From contig NC_058496.1 of NCBI RefSeq assembly GCF_020382885.2, positions 6,688,501-6,752,500 of the forward strand: DNA of 64,000 nt, written 5' to 3'. This DNA comes from Scatophagus argus. Lineage: Eukaryota; Chordata; Actinopteri; Scatophagidae. The notes below the pieces were generated by a model. It did not search any database, was not told the DNA's origin, and was given only the letters and a program-made list of their open reading frames with translations. The translations under genes and the position numbers were made by a program. Below, one piece after another: positions 14,201 through 26,212 of the stretch; the stretch's first letter is position 1, and every line of letters begins with the position of its first letter.

Positions 14201-15640
14201 TCAGTCCTGCTGAATATGAGCAAATTTGATTTCAGCAAGATTTACACCCTCTGGCATCCTCCATTGGCCATGAGTGGGAGAGTGAATGCACCGACTTTTC
14301 CAAGAATGGGAGTGTTGGCACCAACCAGATGGACTGCTTTGTGAATTGAAATGCAAGTTTGTGAAGTCCAGATGGCTGCCACGGATCAGGCCTTTGCTAT
14401 ACACCATAAGTTATAGCAGAGAAGTACCAGAAGTTTTTTAATACATATCATCTTTAAGGTTTCCATGGAGAGGAGGAAAATATTCCCAGGGTACAGTATA
14501 TGTGGGGAGGGAGTGTGTTAAAAAAGGCTCTCTAAAGCTTTATGACTGCTCTGATGATTTACAGCCTGCCATCAGGAACCAAGCAAATCCCGCACTGTTC
14601 TGCACATTGTAAATCTGATTTTTTTTTTTGAGCAATTGCTGTCAAATATATCCTCACAGTAACAGCTAACTTCACACAAAGTCACAGACGTTTTAATGAC
14701 ACACAGTTGAGGTCAAGTGCACTGCAGGACCGTTTTAATCTGAAGAATTTGCACATGATTAAACATATGATACTGCTGATGTTGACATCTCACATTTAGG
14801 ATTAATGGGTAAACCAAATCTCTTGTCAGGAAAATCACAAACTCGTACTATTAACAACATTTACATTAGTCTTGTCAGCCATGCAAAGTCAATGTAAAAA
14901 GTTATTCTTGCAAATGACTTAATACGCAATATAAATCACTGCATGCGAAGCACACTACTGTTACAAGTGCAGGGCTTCTTCTGCAATGGTGAGAAAGCTG
15001 TCACGGCTGATTCCACTATCAACATCTTAGCTTGTGCCAGCTGCCATGCTTGACTAGACCAGGACCAGGTCCAGATCCACCAATGGCATCTTCTCACGCA
15101 AAGACAAATGAGCAGCTGTCAAGTTGTCAGCTCCACAGCGGTGACCTTCGTCTAAAGAAATGCTGTCTGATGGGGCCTCTTGGTCATCAAGTTTAAAAAG
15201 GCGCCAGTGTTTTGCTTTTGCCCGCTTTTTCCCTTTTGTGAATGCACTCACAACTCCACAACTTCCTGTCAGATGAGTGACAAAGGAAAAAAGAAAAAAA
15301 ATGCTTTTAAACCTAAATAGGGCAAAGGGGAAGGGAAACATTATGTACATGATGGCAAAGAAAAGCATGCTACAACACAAAACAATATAATTAAACATAT
15401 ATTAGCTATATTAGATTCTCTCTCAAGACCATTTGTTTTGGAAGTGACTTTTATTGGCAACAAATAAGTACAGCTGCAGGCAGCTTTCTACCAACTGCAG
15501 ACATAAAAATCATGTTAAATGAAATGAGGAAAGAACCTCTGTACACACACTGAGCAATATGAAAGGTTTGTGTCTGTCGCAACTAATTTTTTAACTCAAA
15601 TATGATGATACAAATTACAAATCCTTCCATGAAAAACCTT
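8271..15640. other. Intergenic DNA, no gene seen
   Basis: No coding exon supported. Contents are simple poly-A runs (about 13767-13782 and 14138-14150), an AT-rich 11-bp inverted repeat (9657-9684) and a strong hairpin at 10624-10669. A less AT-rich block at about 11700-12010 reads like possible conserved non-coding DNA, but this cannot be tested without comparison. Confidence 0.5.
10624..10669 (+). repeat. 20-bp-stem hairpin, 6-nt loop
   Basis: Left arm 10624-10643, loop tgcagt at 10644-10649, right arm 10650-10669. Every position pairs, and the only two non-Watson-Crick pairs would be G-U wobbles in plus-strand RNA. No transposon ends or target duplications were recognised around it. Confidence 0.75.
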
Positions 15641-15644
15641 TAAT

Positions 15645-15930
15645 GAATAGTTTGACATTTTGGGCCATGTGCTTGTTAGCTTTCTTGCCCACAGTCAGAT
15701 GAGATGATTAGTAACGCACTTTTTAGTCAGAGCCAACAGATGCTAGCTTAGCTTGGCATGTCCTGTTACTGTCTTTAGATATTAAATCCACATACTTGCA
15801 TCTCTAAAACTCACACATTAACACACTATATCTTTGTTTAAACAGTAGGAAAACCAGGGAGTAAAACCTGTGAACAGTGCCAGGCTAGCTGTTTCTTGTA
15901 TCTTCCAAAATCCATAAAGAACTTCCTATG
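15645..15930 (+). repeat. Dispersed teleost repeat, copy A
   Basis: The sequence beginning 'agtttgacattttgggcc', through 'gctttcttgcccac', 'gctagcttagcttggca' and 'gccaggctagctgtttc', matches my memory of an abundant non-autonomous fish repeat. Within this window a diverged inverted copy lies at about 38755-38935. They share the 12-mer ctttcttgccca and a 'ttagcttagctt' word at a similar offset. No coding capacity is seen and the boundaries are approximate. Confidence 0.5.
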
Positions 15931-16237
15931 ACAAATTACTAAATGCATACTTTTACTTTACGCTTGTAACACCTCAAAGACACTTACATGATAAAATATT
16001 AATACATAGCAATGTGCTGCCAGAATTCATGAAATTCTGGTATGCAGTATTGACGTGAACACGCAACTTGCAATAAATGCTTTTTTATCACTAGAGGGCA
16101 GTGAACACAACACTGATGGCCGCACCTCATACCAAGATGATATGACAAACTGATTAGCAAACAGTTGCTATTTACATGTGTAACCATTATGGAGAAACAT
16201 CATCTTTAACATGGAGACATGTTACTGGCCACAGGGT

Positions 16238-16291
16238 GAATTTAAGTCCAATATACACTTCCAAACGCAAGCGTATATTGGACTTAAATTC
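16238..16291. repeat. Perfect 19-bp inverted repeat, 16-nt spacer
   Basis: Left arm GAATTTAAGTCCAATATAC (16238-16256) is the exact reverse complement of 16273-16291. A partial third copy of the motif (ctggacttaaatatctgg) follows immediately at 16291-16308. Perfect identity of the arms suggests a recent origin or a constraint. Confidence 0.85.
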
Positions 16292-17420
16292 TGGACTTAA
16301 ATATCTGGCTGTTTCGCAAACTACTGCTAACTACTACTAACTACTGACTGCTTAAGGGCATTTTTAAATATAAGAAATATAAATCAATCAAAAATCAATG
16401 GAATAGTCATGGCAAATGTCATTTTACAAAGTGCACTACCGCCAAATATTTACATGCTAATGTGAGCATTCCCATGTCTACTTTCTTATTAAGTAAAATG
16501 TTAAGTGGGAGTAAATGCAGAGCAATAGCAGCCGTGGTTGTAGGGCTGATCAGACCAAAGAAGGAACTGCTCAGTGACAAGAGAGCTCAGCTCTGCAGCA
16601 GAGTGCTGGATATCAGAAGTGAATCGCATAGAAGGCATTTGCTCGATTGTTCTTCTTCAGCACACTGACTTGAGCAATAGTGAGATAGTGATCTATTATT
16701 TTCTTTTACTGCTTTGAGTCAAAGAGAGGGCAATTATTTCCTGTTCTCTACAGTTGGGGTTGCCTCGTGCCTTGCGGTCGGCAAAGTTGACCACAAACTG
16801 TATTACAAATAAACCTTTAGAGACCCTTCGAGTCGCAGCATCAAAGTAGAGATAATAAACTGTAATCACAATTAGACAGCTAAACTTGCATGTTGTGTTT
16901 ACTGCAAAGTCGGTGTTCAGAAAGTGACAAGAAAAGGCTGCTGGGGCTTGGAAGTGTGTGTTTGACATAAACCAGCATCATTTGACAACGAGAACAGAAG
17001 CCAGCAGTGGAAAAGCCTGTCACACTGTTGACACAGTCAGGTGACAGATGCAGTTAATGGGTTAACAAGCGTGGCTGCTACACTCAACACGACATCAGTG
17101 ACAATAAAGCCATTACATTCTTTGAAACTTACAAGTAAACAACATGCGTGTGTGCATGTCAGGCAGATAAACTTTCAGTTTTTATGCAACATTTTGACAT
17201 TCATTACACAGCTTTTTACCCCCTCAGGCAGGCTCAGTTCTGTGTCTAGTAGCTTTATATGTGTGTCTATACATGTGTGTGGTTTTCTGCATGTGTGTGG
17301 TTTTCTTTGGGTACTGATCCCTGTATGGCTTCAGCACACAGGCACACTTCTCAACTCCTCCCCTCCGCCTTCAGCCACAGTGTGATTAGAGCCAGTAAGA
17401 TCTTGGGCAACCTGTACTGG

Positions 17421-17421
<1 letters not shown>

Positions 17422-17492
<71 letters not shown>

Positions 17493-18046
17493 GAGAGCAA
17501 AAGAAAGAGTGGACAGCCACTCTGGTGCACTCTGGTGGTTCCTGCAACAGCGTCAGTGTTGCTTCATCTCCAACAGTCCAACTGTGGCATTGTGGCTCAT
17601 GCAGGATTCAGCGAAAAACACTGCAAACTCCTCTAATCCCAGCAGACGGATTTAAATGGACGAGATTGTGTTTTCTTCTTTTAAAAAACTTTTTACACTA
17701 AATGTTTTCTGGACTCATGAAAGTGTTGCAACTCCATGAACCAATACTGTTGGGACACTTTGGATACAGCTTTTTTTTTTGGAGAACATGTTGTTACCTA
17801 CACAAGAAGAACTTCCACAAGTCTTTGGAAACATGGAGAGCCACTACTGTCTGTTGAACCCTGCCAAACAGGACTCATAATGTGTGAAATGTAAGCAGTG
17901 ACCGCCAAGTAAAAAACTATTTAGTGAGGAAGCTTTTAATTTTAAGCATATTTATGATGATTGCAAGGAATGCAGATTCTTCCGTTTTGCTAGCTTTGAC
18001 CTGAAAAACACCTCAACCTCTTGTGACTGAGTTGAGCTGGTGAATA
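17422..18046 (+). promoter_or_regulatory. adrb3 upstream region: GA tract and leader with upstream ORFs
   Basis: A (GA)n tract with one interrupting C runs from 17422 to 17498. Between it and the receptor start are three short ORFs: 17656-17739 (27 codons plus stop), 17736-17894 (52 codons plus stop) and 17954-18004 (16 codons plus stop). The first two overlap by the 4 bases ATGA. Mammalian ADRB2 is known to carry a small regulatory leader cistron, so a similar translational brake is possible. The transcription start is not visible, so it is not shown that all of these lie in the mRNA. Confidence 0.4.
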
Positions 18047-19336
18047 ATGGATGGCTTCCTGAACACTTCAGCATCCAATGTGACCAACAGCACAGACTAC
18101 TCCAGCGATGCAGCGGGACCCTGGAGCATTATCATACTGGTCATCATCATACTGACCATAGTGGTGGGAAACCTGCTGGTCATCATCGCTATAGCTCGTA
18201 CTTCACAGCTACAGACGACAACAAACATTTTCATCATGTCCCTGGGATGCGCGGACCTCATCATGGGGGTCTTCGTGGTGCCTCTGGGGACCACCATTGT
18301 AGTGACGGGTGAATGGCAACTCAGTAACACGTTCTGTGACTTCTGGACCTCTGTGGATGTCCTGTGTGTGACAGCGAGTATAGAGACACTCTGTGTTATA
18401 GCAGTGGATCGGTATATAGCCATAATGAGGCCGCTCCGATACAAGGTTGTACTTAGTAAGTGGCGTGCAAGGGTAATAGTTTGTTTAGTGTGGGTCGTAT
18501 CCTCTCTAATTTCCTTTGTGCCAATTATGAAAGGGCTTTGGCGTGATGACGATCCTACAGCGAAGAGTTGCTATGACTCCCCTGCTTGCTGTGACTTTGT
18601 GACCAACAGGGCCTATGCTACTGTATCTTCTATAGTGTCTTTTTACATTCCACTACTCATAATGATATTTGTGTATGCAAAAGTCTTTCTAATAGCCACA
18701 CGACAAGTCCAGCTCATAGATAAGAATCGCATGCGTTTCCAGAGTGACTGTCCAACAGCGCAGATGCAAGTTGCCCCCCACATTAACAATATCATGCCAT
18801 TGGCGTGCACAGGCTCCAGCACCTACAACAACGCGGTGCGGAGGAAGAGTGCCAAGCGGAGGCCGTCACGGCTAATGCTTGTCAAAGAGCACAAGGCCCT
18901 CAAGACATTGGGCATCATCATGGGGACCTTCACCGTGTGCTGGCTACCGTTCTTTGTCGCCAACATCATCAACGCGTTTTACAGAGGTGTTCCCAACAAG
19001 ACAATCTTCCGACTGTTAAACTGGCTGGGTTACATCAACTCCGGCCTCAATCCTATAATCTACTGCAGGAGTCCTGAGTTTCGTGCAGCCTTCAAGAACC
19101 TGCTAGGCTGCCCATGGATGTCCACCCTGCAGCTCAATACTTTCTACAAAGAGCTGCGGACTCGCTGCTCCTGCTTTCTGTGGCAGACTGAGTCAGGCGC
19201 AGTCGGCTCTATCCAGCCTGGCGGCAGTCTGGCCAGTACTCAGGGAAGCAGCAAAAGTGAGGAGGTTTCCCCTGGTCCTCTGGCGTCCAACGGCAGCACA
19301 CAGTTCAGTGGCTTATCAGAAGCGGAATCCCAATAG
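18047..19336 (+). CDS. adrb3: Beta-adrenergic receptor (beta-3 type by synteny)
   Basis: A class-A GPCR for catecholamines, expected at the plasma membrane and coupled through Gs to adenylyl cyclase. The single exon encodes 429 residues. N-glycosylation sequons are at N6, N11 and N14. Seven membrane segments run from about residue 27 to 340. Family residues visible are N42 (1.50), D70 (2.50), C97 (disulfide), D104 (amine-binding 3.32), DRY 121-123, W149, serines 194/195/198 (catechol contacts), CWLP 298-301, N325 (7.39) and NPIIY 335-339. Basic RRKS and RRPS sites (265-274) in loop 3 fit PKA phosphorylation, and C355 is a likely palmitoylation site. The protein alone separates beta-1, -2 and -3 poorly; beta-3 is chosen because got1l1 and rab11fip1 lie nearby. 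A weak alternative donor at 19257 could add a C-terminal intron as in mammalian ADRB3, but the open reading frame needs none. Confidence 0.9.
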   Translation: MDGFLNTSASNVTNSTDYSSDAAGPWSIIILVIIILTIVVGNLLVIIAIARTSQLQTTTNIFIMSLGCADLIMGVFVVPLGTTIVVTGEWQLSNTFCDFWTSVDVLCVTASIETLCVIAVDRYIAIMRPLRYKVVLSKWRARVIVCLVWVVSSLISFVPIMKGLWRDDDPTAKSCYDSPACCDFVTNRAYATVSSIVSFYIPLLIMIFVYAKVFLIATRQVQLIDKNRMRFQSDCPTAQMQVAPHINNIMPLACTGSSTYNNAVRRKSAKRRPSRLMLVKEHKALKTLGIIMGTFTVCWLPFFVANIINAFYRGVPNKTIFRLLNWLGYINSGLNPIIYCRSPEFRAAFKNLLGCPWMSTLQLNTFYKELRTRCSCFLWQTESGAVGSIQPGGSLASTQGSSKSEEVSPGPLASNGSTQFSGLSEAESQ

Positions 19337-19558
19337 TAAGTTCATTTGTCTCATCCTATTTTACCTGCACAATTCTGTCAAAGTGATGTATGATTTTAAA
19401 ATTTCTGCAGTATATAATTTGACAGCTAACAGACACCTGAGCACAACAGTAGTTAATGGAAACGCACCACAATGGCAACACCATGATAAATTCAACATTA
19501 ACATGTTAAACAGGCTACACAACTTTGCTGATTTTTTTTTTAATTAATGAGATAATTA

Positions 19559-19564
19559 AATAAA
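19559..19564 (+). terminator. Candidate poly(A) signal of adrb3
   Basis: AATAAA lies 223 bases past the receptor stop codon, in AT-rich DNA. It is the first canonical hexamer I noticed downstream. No transcript evidence is available. Confidence 0.35.
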
Positions 19565-22500
19565 TTGCATTTTATAATTCTACATTATAAAATCTCAGAG
19601 TATCTTGTGTGAGAGAAAGTCAGACAAACAAATGTCTATAAAACTGCGAGGACAGTGAAGAATATCATGGAGTCTGTGGCTACTGGTGTGAAATCTATTT
19701 TATTTGTCATTGTCTTTTTTTTCTTTTAATGTATTTACCCATTAATTCTACATACTTCAGTATAACATCAGTGGTCTCTCATGTGACATGTGAGCAGATC
19801 ATTGGCACTGTGAAACAGAAGTGCAAAGACTTACAGTGAAGAATCGATGTCACAAAGAATCAAACATGACTTACTGCTGTTGGACTTCCTGCTTGCAGAT
19901 TAAGAAAGTACTGTACCATAAAATTCTGGTGCTTGTTAGATAGTTAGATAGCAAACAAAATAATCAAAATGAAAAAGACACCAGAACATGATAATTATTT
20001 GTATGCCTGATATATGAAAACCAAAACCAAAAAAATTAATTTCCAGTTTCAGAGAAATATGAAGTTAACAAATTTCAAACAAGTTTCCCATTTCTGGGAT
20101 GTTTTGGGATGTCTTTTAATAAATTATAATCCATAATTGGCTTGTATTGATGGTAATCTACAATTCCTGTTGGTATTCCAGTATAAGAAATGAACTTGAC
20201 ATCCAAAATACTTTTAAACATGCCAAAAACTGCATATTATTTTTTAAATGTTCAGTTTCAGTTTGATAGAAAACTGTTTTATTACTGCCCACTGTATGTT
20301 CAATAAAAGTAGAAATCCATATATGGACATGTTCTAATACATCAGTGTGCTGCTGTCCAGGAGTGAATTGGACTGGGTCGAACAGTGCAGAAAAATAAAT
20401 CATTTCTGAAGCACTGGCTGCTGTTGGGGGTTATACAGTATCATGAAACTAAAAGTGAAATTTAATATTCGGATTTTTACGCACGATTCAATAAACATTT
20501 GAGGACTGTACCTGTATCATTTACTGTGCTACCTTACCTGTAATCAATCTTTGCACAGAGTTGATGTCAGTGTGGTAAAAATAACTAACAGATGTCCACA
20601 GTGTGGGATGGTTAGTATGTTTTTTTTAGCACAGTAGTTAATATCATATATCATAATTAATTATTTTAAGTAAGTTTTTTTTTTTTTTTTTTTTCAGTTT
20701 CATTATCTGGTATCTAAAAATGGTGACCGGGAGCGATAACCATGACTGTAATGTGGCTCTGTAAAACCACTGCGTGATGTGCAAAAGGTTTCGGAGACCT
20801 GCGCGGTGCGTTTGAGGACATTTCTAAATATTAACGCGTCTCTCTGCTTGTCAGTGGGCCTCAGTGTGCCCTGCCCAACACCCCCTTCAGCAGATAAATC
20901 TTTATCACTTATGCACAAGACTTCCCCCACAACTGGAGAAGCTGTTTACAAGACTGGCAGCCAATGAGAACGCCCTTGTTAACACAGGCTAACTGGGGTT
21001 GGACAGCTAAATATTTGATTTATTATTCTTCAACTACACCGCTACATGTTGACAGCAGGCCTGTCCCAGAATACAGGAAGAGAAATATCACATTTATGAC
21101 TAATGGCACAATGGGTAGATTCTAGAAAATTTTTAAAGATGTCGGCTCTGTCTGGTTGTGCCACTGACATAATAAGCTCACAGTATTTGCTGTAAGTTTG
21201 AGTTTGGTTGAACAATAAATTTCACTAAAGCAGTTTTGAAATGACTAGAAATTGCAAAAGATTTTCAAATTAATTTACTTTGAAGCATTTTATTTTGGAA
21301 TATTAGTTCCACTTGTTAAACCATGAACACACCTAGCTTGATAAAAAATTATTCTTCAAAATTTATATTACTGATATTTACAACTGAATATAATGATAAT
21401 ATTTTCACAAACAAAATGTGGCTTGTGTATATGAGCTTCTACACACAAACACAATAAATTTGGGAGCCTTTGAAACTAAAACAAAAAGTCCTCCACTGGA
21501 CTATATCAGACTGAAATCCATTTTGTTTCAATTATGTACATACAAATATAAAACGGGTGGTTCAGTTTAAGAACGTAAAATCTGAATTCACAACTCACAG
21601 TTCGGTTTTATTTAACAAGTGATACAACTCTTACCTCCATTGCAGCTCTTGCATTGCCATGTGAAATCCTATCAGTTAGCCAGTTTTATGACGCAGAGAT
21701 GCCTGATTTTAAATATTTATTCTGCATTCAATATATCATTTTTTTTCTCTTCTCTTTACCTCCGTGAAATTTTACAGTCACAATCAATTGGGCTGTAAAA
21801 CGGGACACATTTAGGAGCATATAAAAGTCTTCCTTAAAAGGAGCCTGGTGTGTTCCGTAGTAAATCACCCCAAGGGAAAAGGCTCAGTGGACTCACACTG
21901 CGCTTTGAGCAGGATTACAAACTTAAGTGAGACCAGCCGTTTCGAGAATGACTCTGGCGGACTCGAAGACAGGTTTATTAAGGAATATGACAAATGGATC
22001 CAGGAAGAGTGTGGACTGCCGAAGTGGTTGGTTATCAGCCAATAAAGCAATGCCAGTCTTCTGCTGGAGACCATGCGCTCCTCGGTCATCCCTGTTGACT
22101 TTCTGTATCTATTTAACTAGCAACACAAGAGAGCAATCGAGCAGCACATTTCATTTAAACCCTGGGACAACATGCAGCAGCAGGTTTGGTTAAGTTGATG
22201 TATCAGAGGGCTGATAAAACAAGATTCACAACCACTGGCATGAATGGTTACTAGGGAAGAGTAGCTGCACTGCACCGCACGGAACGGCCAGTATTAATAG
22301 TTTGTTTTCATGGAAATACATGTAGGCATATCACTGGAGCCCTTATCAACACCCACAGCAGCCTTCAGCCTCTGTCACGTATGCACCATGTTATACGACA
22401 AGTGCAATGTATCACGGATTCCCTGCAAGACAGCACTTCTAGTTCATCTTTCATGGTCATAAATGCAGATGTTTTTGGTCAAGTTGTGCGGGACATGTGG

Positions 22501-24360
22501 CTTTTATTTTTCACAGAATGACTCAGGGTTTAGCCGTGTCTTCCTTTTTGTCTTTGTCAGTCATGGAGCTCTCAGGTGAGACAGGCTGCTGCTGCATTAG
22601 TCCTAATATGTGTATTTAAGACAAAATCTTCATGTATCTGAGAGGCATCGCTGTGTGTTATGAGCAGAGGGAGTCTGTTATCACAGTTTATCCTCGACTG
22701 AGAACACTAAAATTAAGCTAACAGAGAGCGGAACATTTTATTTTGAAGAGCAGCAGCCAAATAGGTTACGGACTAAAGTGGAGTGTGAATGCGGAGCAGA
22801 AATGAAGGGTCTGAAAGGCAACCTGAGCACACAACCAGACTAATATTCCTGCAGGAACCAACTGAGAGCACAGAACAATATCATTATTATTAAAGAGCTC
22901 ATACTCCACAGGAAGCATGTTGCGTGTGACAGCTGTGCTGCTACATCACAATTAGCATACAGAGAGGAAATGACTTGTCAACATGTTGTTGCAGTAACAG
23001 AGAAAACACTACTAAAAACTGAAAAAGATAAGTTGGACGGTCGTGAAATGAACATTAAAATATTTTCCATCTTAGAAAGGCCATAAGGAGGATGAACATT
23101 AAGAAATCTGTACCAACAAGCACTCATTGGTAGCTTCTCGGGACATATTTTTTTCCACAATAAAAAATGAATAGTAAAGAAGTATATTCGGATGTACGTT
23201 CTTATTCTCAGCTTGTAAACGTTCAACGGTGGTGAGCTAAAAAAGCACAAATAAGCAGACATTGCACAAAGCACAGAGAGGCGGTGGAGAACGTCACTTC
23301 CAGTATAAATACTGACTCACTAAAGTCACTGCAAGTGGCTCATTACTCCAAATGATCGTGTAAATATTCCAGACATATTAGTTGACAACCCATGAGGACG
23401 AATCTAAAAGAACATTGTGTTTATAATTCTGGCAGCTCAGGTTTATAAGTAACTGTGTGTTACTGGAACAAACTGGATCTTTATGCCGGCTAAATATGTA
23501 GATATAATTGTAATTATAATTATTGCCCACACATGCATACTGTTCTCCCAGAGAGCCCACTTCTGTATTAACAAACACTTTGTTATTGCTCCAAGAGTGT
23601 TAAAATAAAACATGCAAGTCAACATGGAAGACAACTTGTAAATGGAAATGGAATGCAAACTGTGATTTTCTATCATGTATTGTCAAGAACGATGCAGGAT
23701 AAGTCAGGAGTTTAACAGGGATTTGAATTGGCAACAAACGTTTTACTGCAGAGCCTGTGATTGACAAGCTTTTGTACTTCACCGAGCTGCTAATGTGTGG
23801 CGGGTTGCAGCCCCATGTGATTTCAAAGCACCCCGAATGCTGATGTAATACGAATAAGCACTGCAGTGAACACATCATTAGGAGCACATTAGCGCAACCT
23901 AATGTTTTGATGGTGTTTTAGTGGGGCCACCATGCACTAATGCTTTTATGTTTTTTCTTTCCAGTGCTGTGAACCCTGTAATTCTGAGCTTTCCTCTGTA
24001 ATATTCAAACCCAGCTTCACACACCAACTTCCACAATGTGCATTTAGTTAGCTTAGAGTGAGATTAGGCCCAAGAGAGCGTAAAGCAAGTAATGGGATAA
24101 AGCAAAACATGGTGGCAGTGACCTGTGGGAAACCTCCGACACTCCCTTTCAAGCCCGGCTGATATCAGAACCAATCACACGCTGCGCCACAATCTTTAAA
24201 TGGAGGACAGAGCACTTGTTGTTCAAGCTTTTGTGTCTTGAATAAGCTTATTAAGTTATCATGATTTGTTACTTTAGGAGATTTTTTATGCTTCAAATGA
24301 GAATTTCTAGAATTTTACAGTTGTTTGAACACTGACAACACTGGCGAAACAACTTTTTAG
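19565..24360. other. Intergenic DNA, no gene seen
   Basis: AT-rich sequence with a poly-T run (about 20677-20695). Short ORFs at 20703-20967 and 21848-22193 occur as antisense pairs with no recognisable motif. I see no exon, RNA gene or transposon ends. Confidence 0.5.
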
Positions 24361-24540
24361 AAGTCAGGTGATGGTGCAGTGAGAAGGCTGTGGGTTTGAA
24401 CTCACCTGCCAGCTGTGGCTGCTCTGTGTGGACTTTACATGGAGACCTGTCTAGTATCCCAACCTTCGCCCACTGCCAGCTGGGAACAGCTCCAAACACC
24501 TGCGAAAGGTTGAGTGGATTTATAAATAACAGATAGACAA
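24361..24540 (+). repeat. Diverged SINE fragment (plus orientation)
   Basis: A third, older copy of the family at 2781-3145 and 42269-42588, in the opposite orientation. It has a tRNA-like head (gatggtgcagtgagaagg), a B-box-like gggtttgaactcacc, then 'tctgtgtggactttacatg'. The body block 'ccagctgggaacagctccaa' is next, and the tail is 'gttgagtggatttataaata' plus degenerate GATA-like units. About half of the body is missing compared with the longer copies. Confidence 0.6.
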
Positions 24541-24987
24541 ACAGATAGACAAATGTCCTTTTATTCATCTGTATTGGCTGTAAGACAATACTATTAAAAC
24601 ATGAAGCCGTATCTCAAGACAAGTTTAAGCACATTGACACATAGTCAGAAAATATTTCTTCTTTTTTTTACTTTGTATCCAGACAAACTGACTTATTTTT
24701 ATTCTGGCTGGACTCTAAGACATCTGTGGGATCATTGAAACTATTTTTTTTTTCTTTGAAAGTTGAATGTTCATGTTCTGTTTCCAGATAATTTACTTAT
24801 CTAAAATAATATTTCCTCATTTTTTTTTCTTGTTTTGGAGAGATGACTTTTTGCAGTGATATTTTTGTCTTGTATGCATTCAAACGCTGTGAAGCTTACA
24901 GTTCCAGGTAATTTATGTCTTCCTGTGGAGACATGTACAGTCAGTGTGATAGCATCAGAATTCCTGTCTTGTTGTTGGGGGGGAAAA

Positions 24988-25220
24988 GGTTTCGCAGGAG
25001 TCTCACAGCGAATAAAAGGATGAAGGCAAGTTTGCAATGACGTCCTGTAATTAGCAAGAAAACTTAGACAAAAGTCAGGAGGTGCAGCAATGACATCTAT
25101 GCTGTTTCTCCACATGAAAACAGCAAGGTACATAAAAATAACCTGTGAGACAACAAACCAGCTTTCTTATCTGACAGAAACTGAAACACTGCACAGGGTG
25201 TGACCAGCACCAGCCAGCAA
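24988..25220. repeat. Direct-repeat segment, copy 1
   Basis: About 233 bp, nearly identical to 26348-26591 in the same orientation 1,360 bp downstream. Examples are the shared block from 'caggagtctcacagcgaat' through 'gtcaggaggtgcagcaatga' to 'gggtgtgaccagcaccagcc'. Differences are a few substitutions, an 'acagcaagg'-type indel and an insertion of about 17 bp in copy 2. No coding potential was recognised. Confidence 0.85.
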
Positions 25221-26212
25221 TTCATTTTAGAAAGAGAAAGAAACACATTCGCCCGTAGGGAAATGTTTGTAGGGGCCATCATATGGCAGCACAGCAAGTC
25301 AAAGGTATAAGGAGGTAATGAGTGAGCTGACCTGGACTCCTTGTGTGGTATCCTTTAGTCACACAAAAGCATAAATTAGTGTGTTAACAGCTTAATGGAG
25401 AAATATTATGGAAAAAAGTGAATGACATAATGAGTGACATAATTTCAAGGGAAGATTGGATCCTTGTGAAAATTTCAGCCTTTTATCTTATCCTCAAGAG
25501 ACTAAATTGCACAATTATGAAACAGAATGTCATAATAATTGTGCTGACATTTTTCCCAGCGTGATGTCTCCTATTCACTTCCTACCACTTTCAAAATGCA
25601 CAAGCTGCATGTTAGTCTTGTGAGAAGTACTCGTTCCTGTTGTAGTAGGGGCATTCATTCTAACAGCTTCACTAAACGCTAATTTGTCCATCTCTTTTCA
25701 GCTTCACATTGCAGGAAAAGGACGGATGAACCATAAAATGTCAAGCTACTGAAAGAATGAAAGAATGCTCCCCAGTCGATACTGTGATTCCACCAAAGGC
25801 TGAGACCAAACAGCTGTGAGGACAAGCTACAGTACAACCAGACACACCTGAACTGACTGTAGAGAAACAGCCGATTTGGTCTGGACGGGAACTCTGTGGC
25901 TGCTTCTGTAGGCACGAGACGAACTTCTGCAACATGTCACAGACATTAGATGACACCAAAGTGGCATCTAAATATGTTGGCAAAAGACTCTCTCTGTTCC
26001 TGAATAACACAAAACTTACTGCAAGTTTTAAATGCATTCCAATTAACCTTTGCACATGGTGAATGTGGCCTGTGGTTTCAAAAATGACAGCATAGACTAA
26101 TTTTGTACAGTATATTATCTGGTAAGTTATCTATTTATGAGAAACTGCAAAATATTAAAGTTGTCTAACTTAATACAAAATCATAATTCTGGCAAGGCTG
26201 TCTTCAGTGTCC

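Noticed and set aside
1..17000. Expected neighbour eif4ebp1 (next to ADRB3 in human)
   Set aside because: I looked for the 4E-binding motif YDRKFL on both strands and did not find it; the gene is probably outside the window or moved.
18097..18444. 115-codon minus-strand ORF
   Set aside because: Lies wholly inside the adrb3 coding exon in antisense, with no motif.
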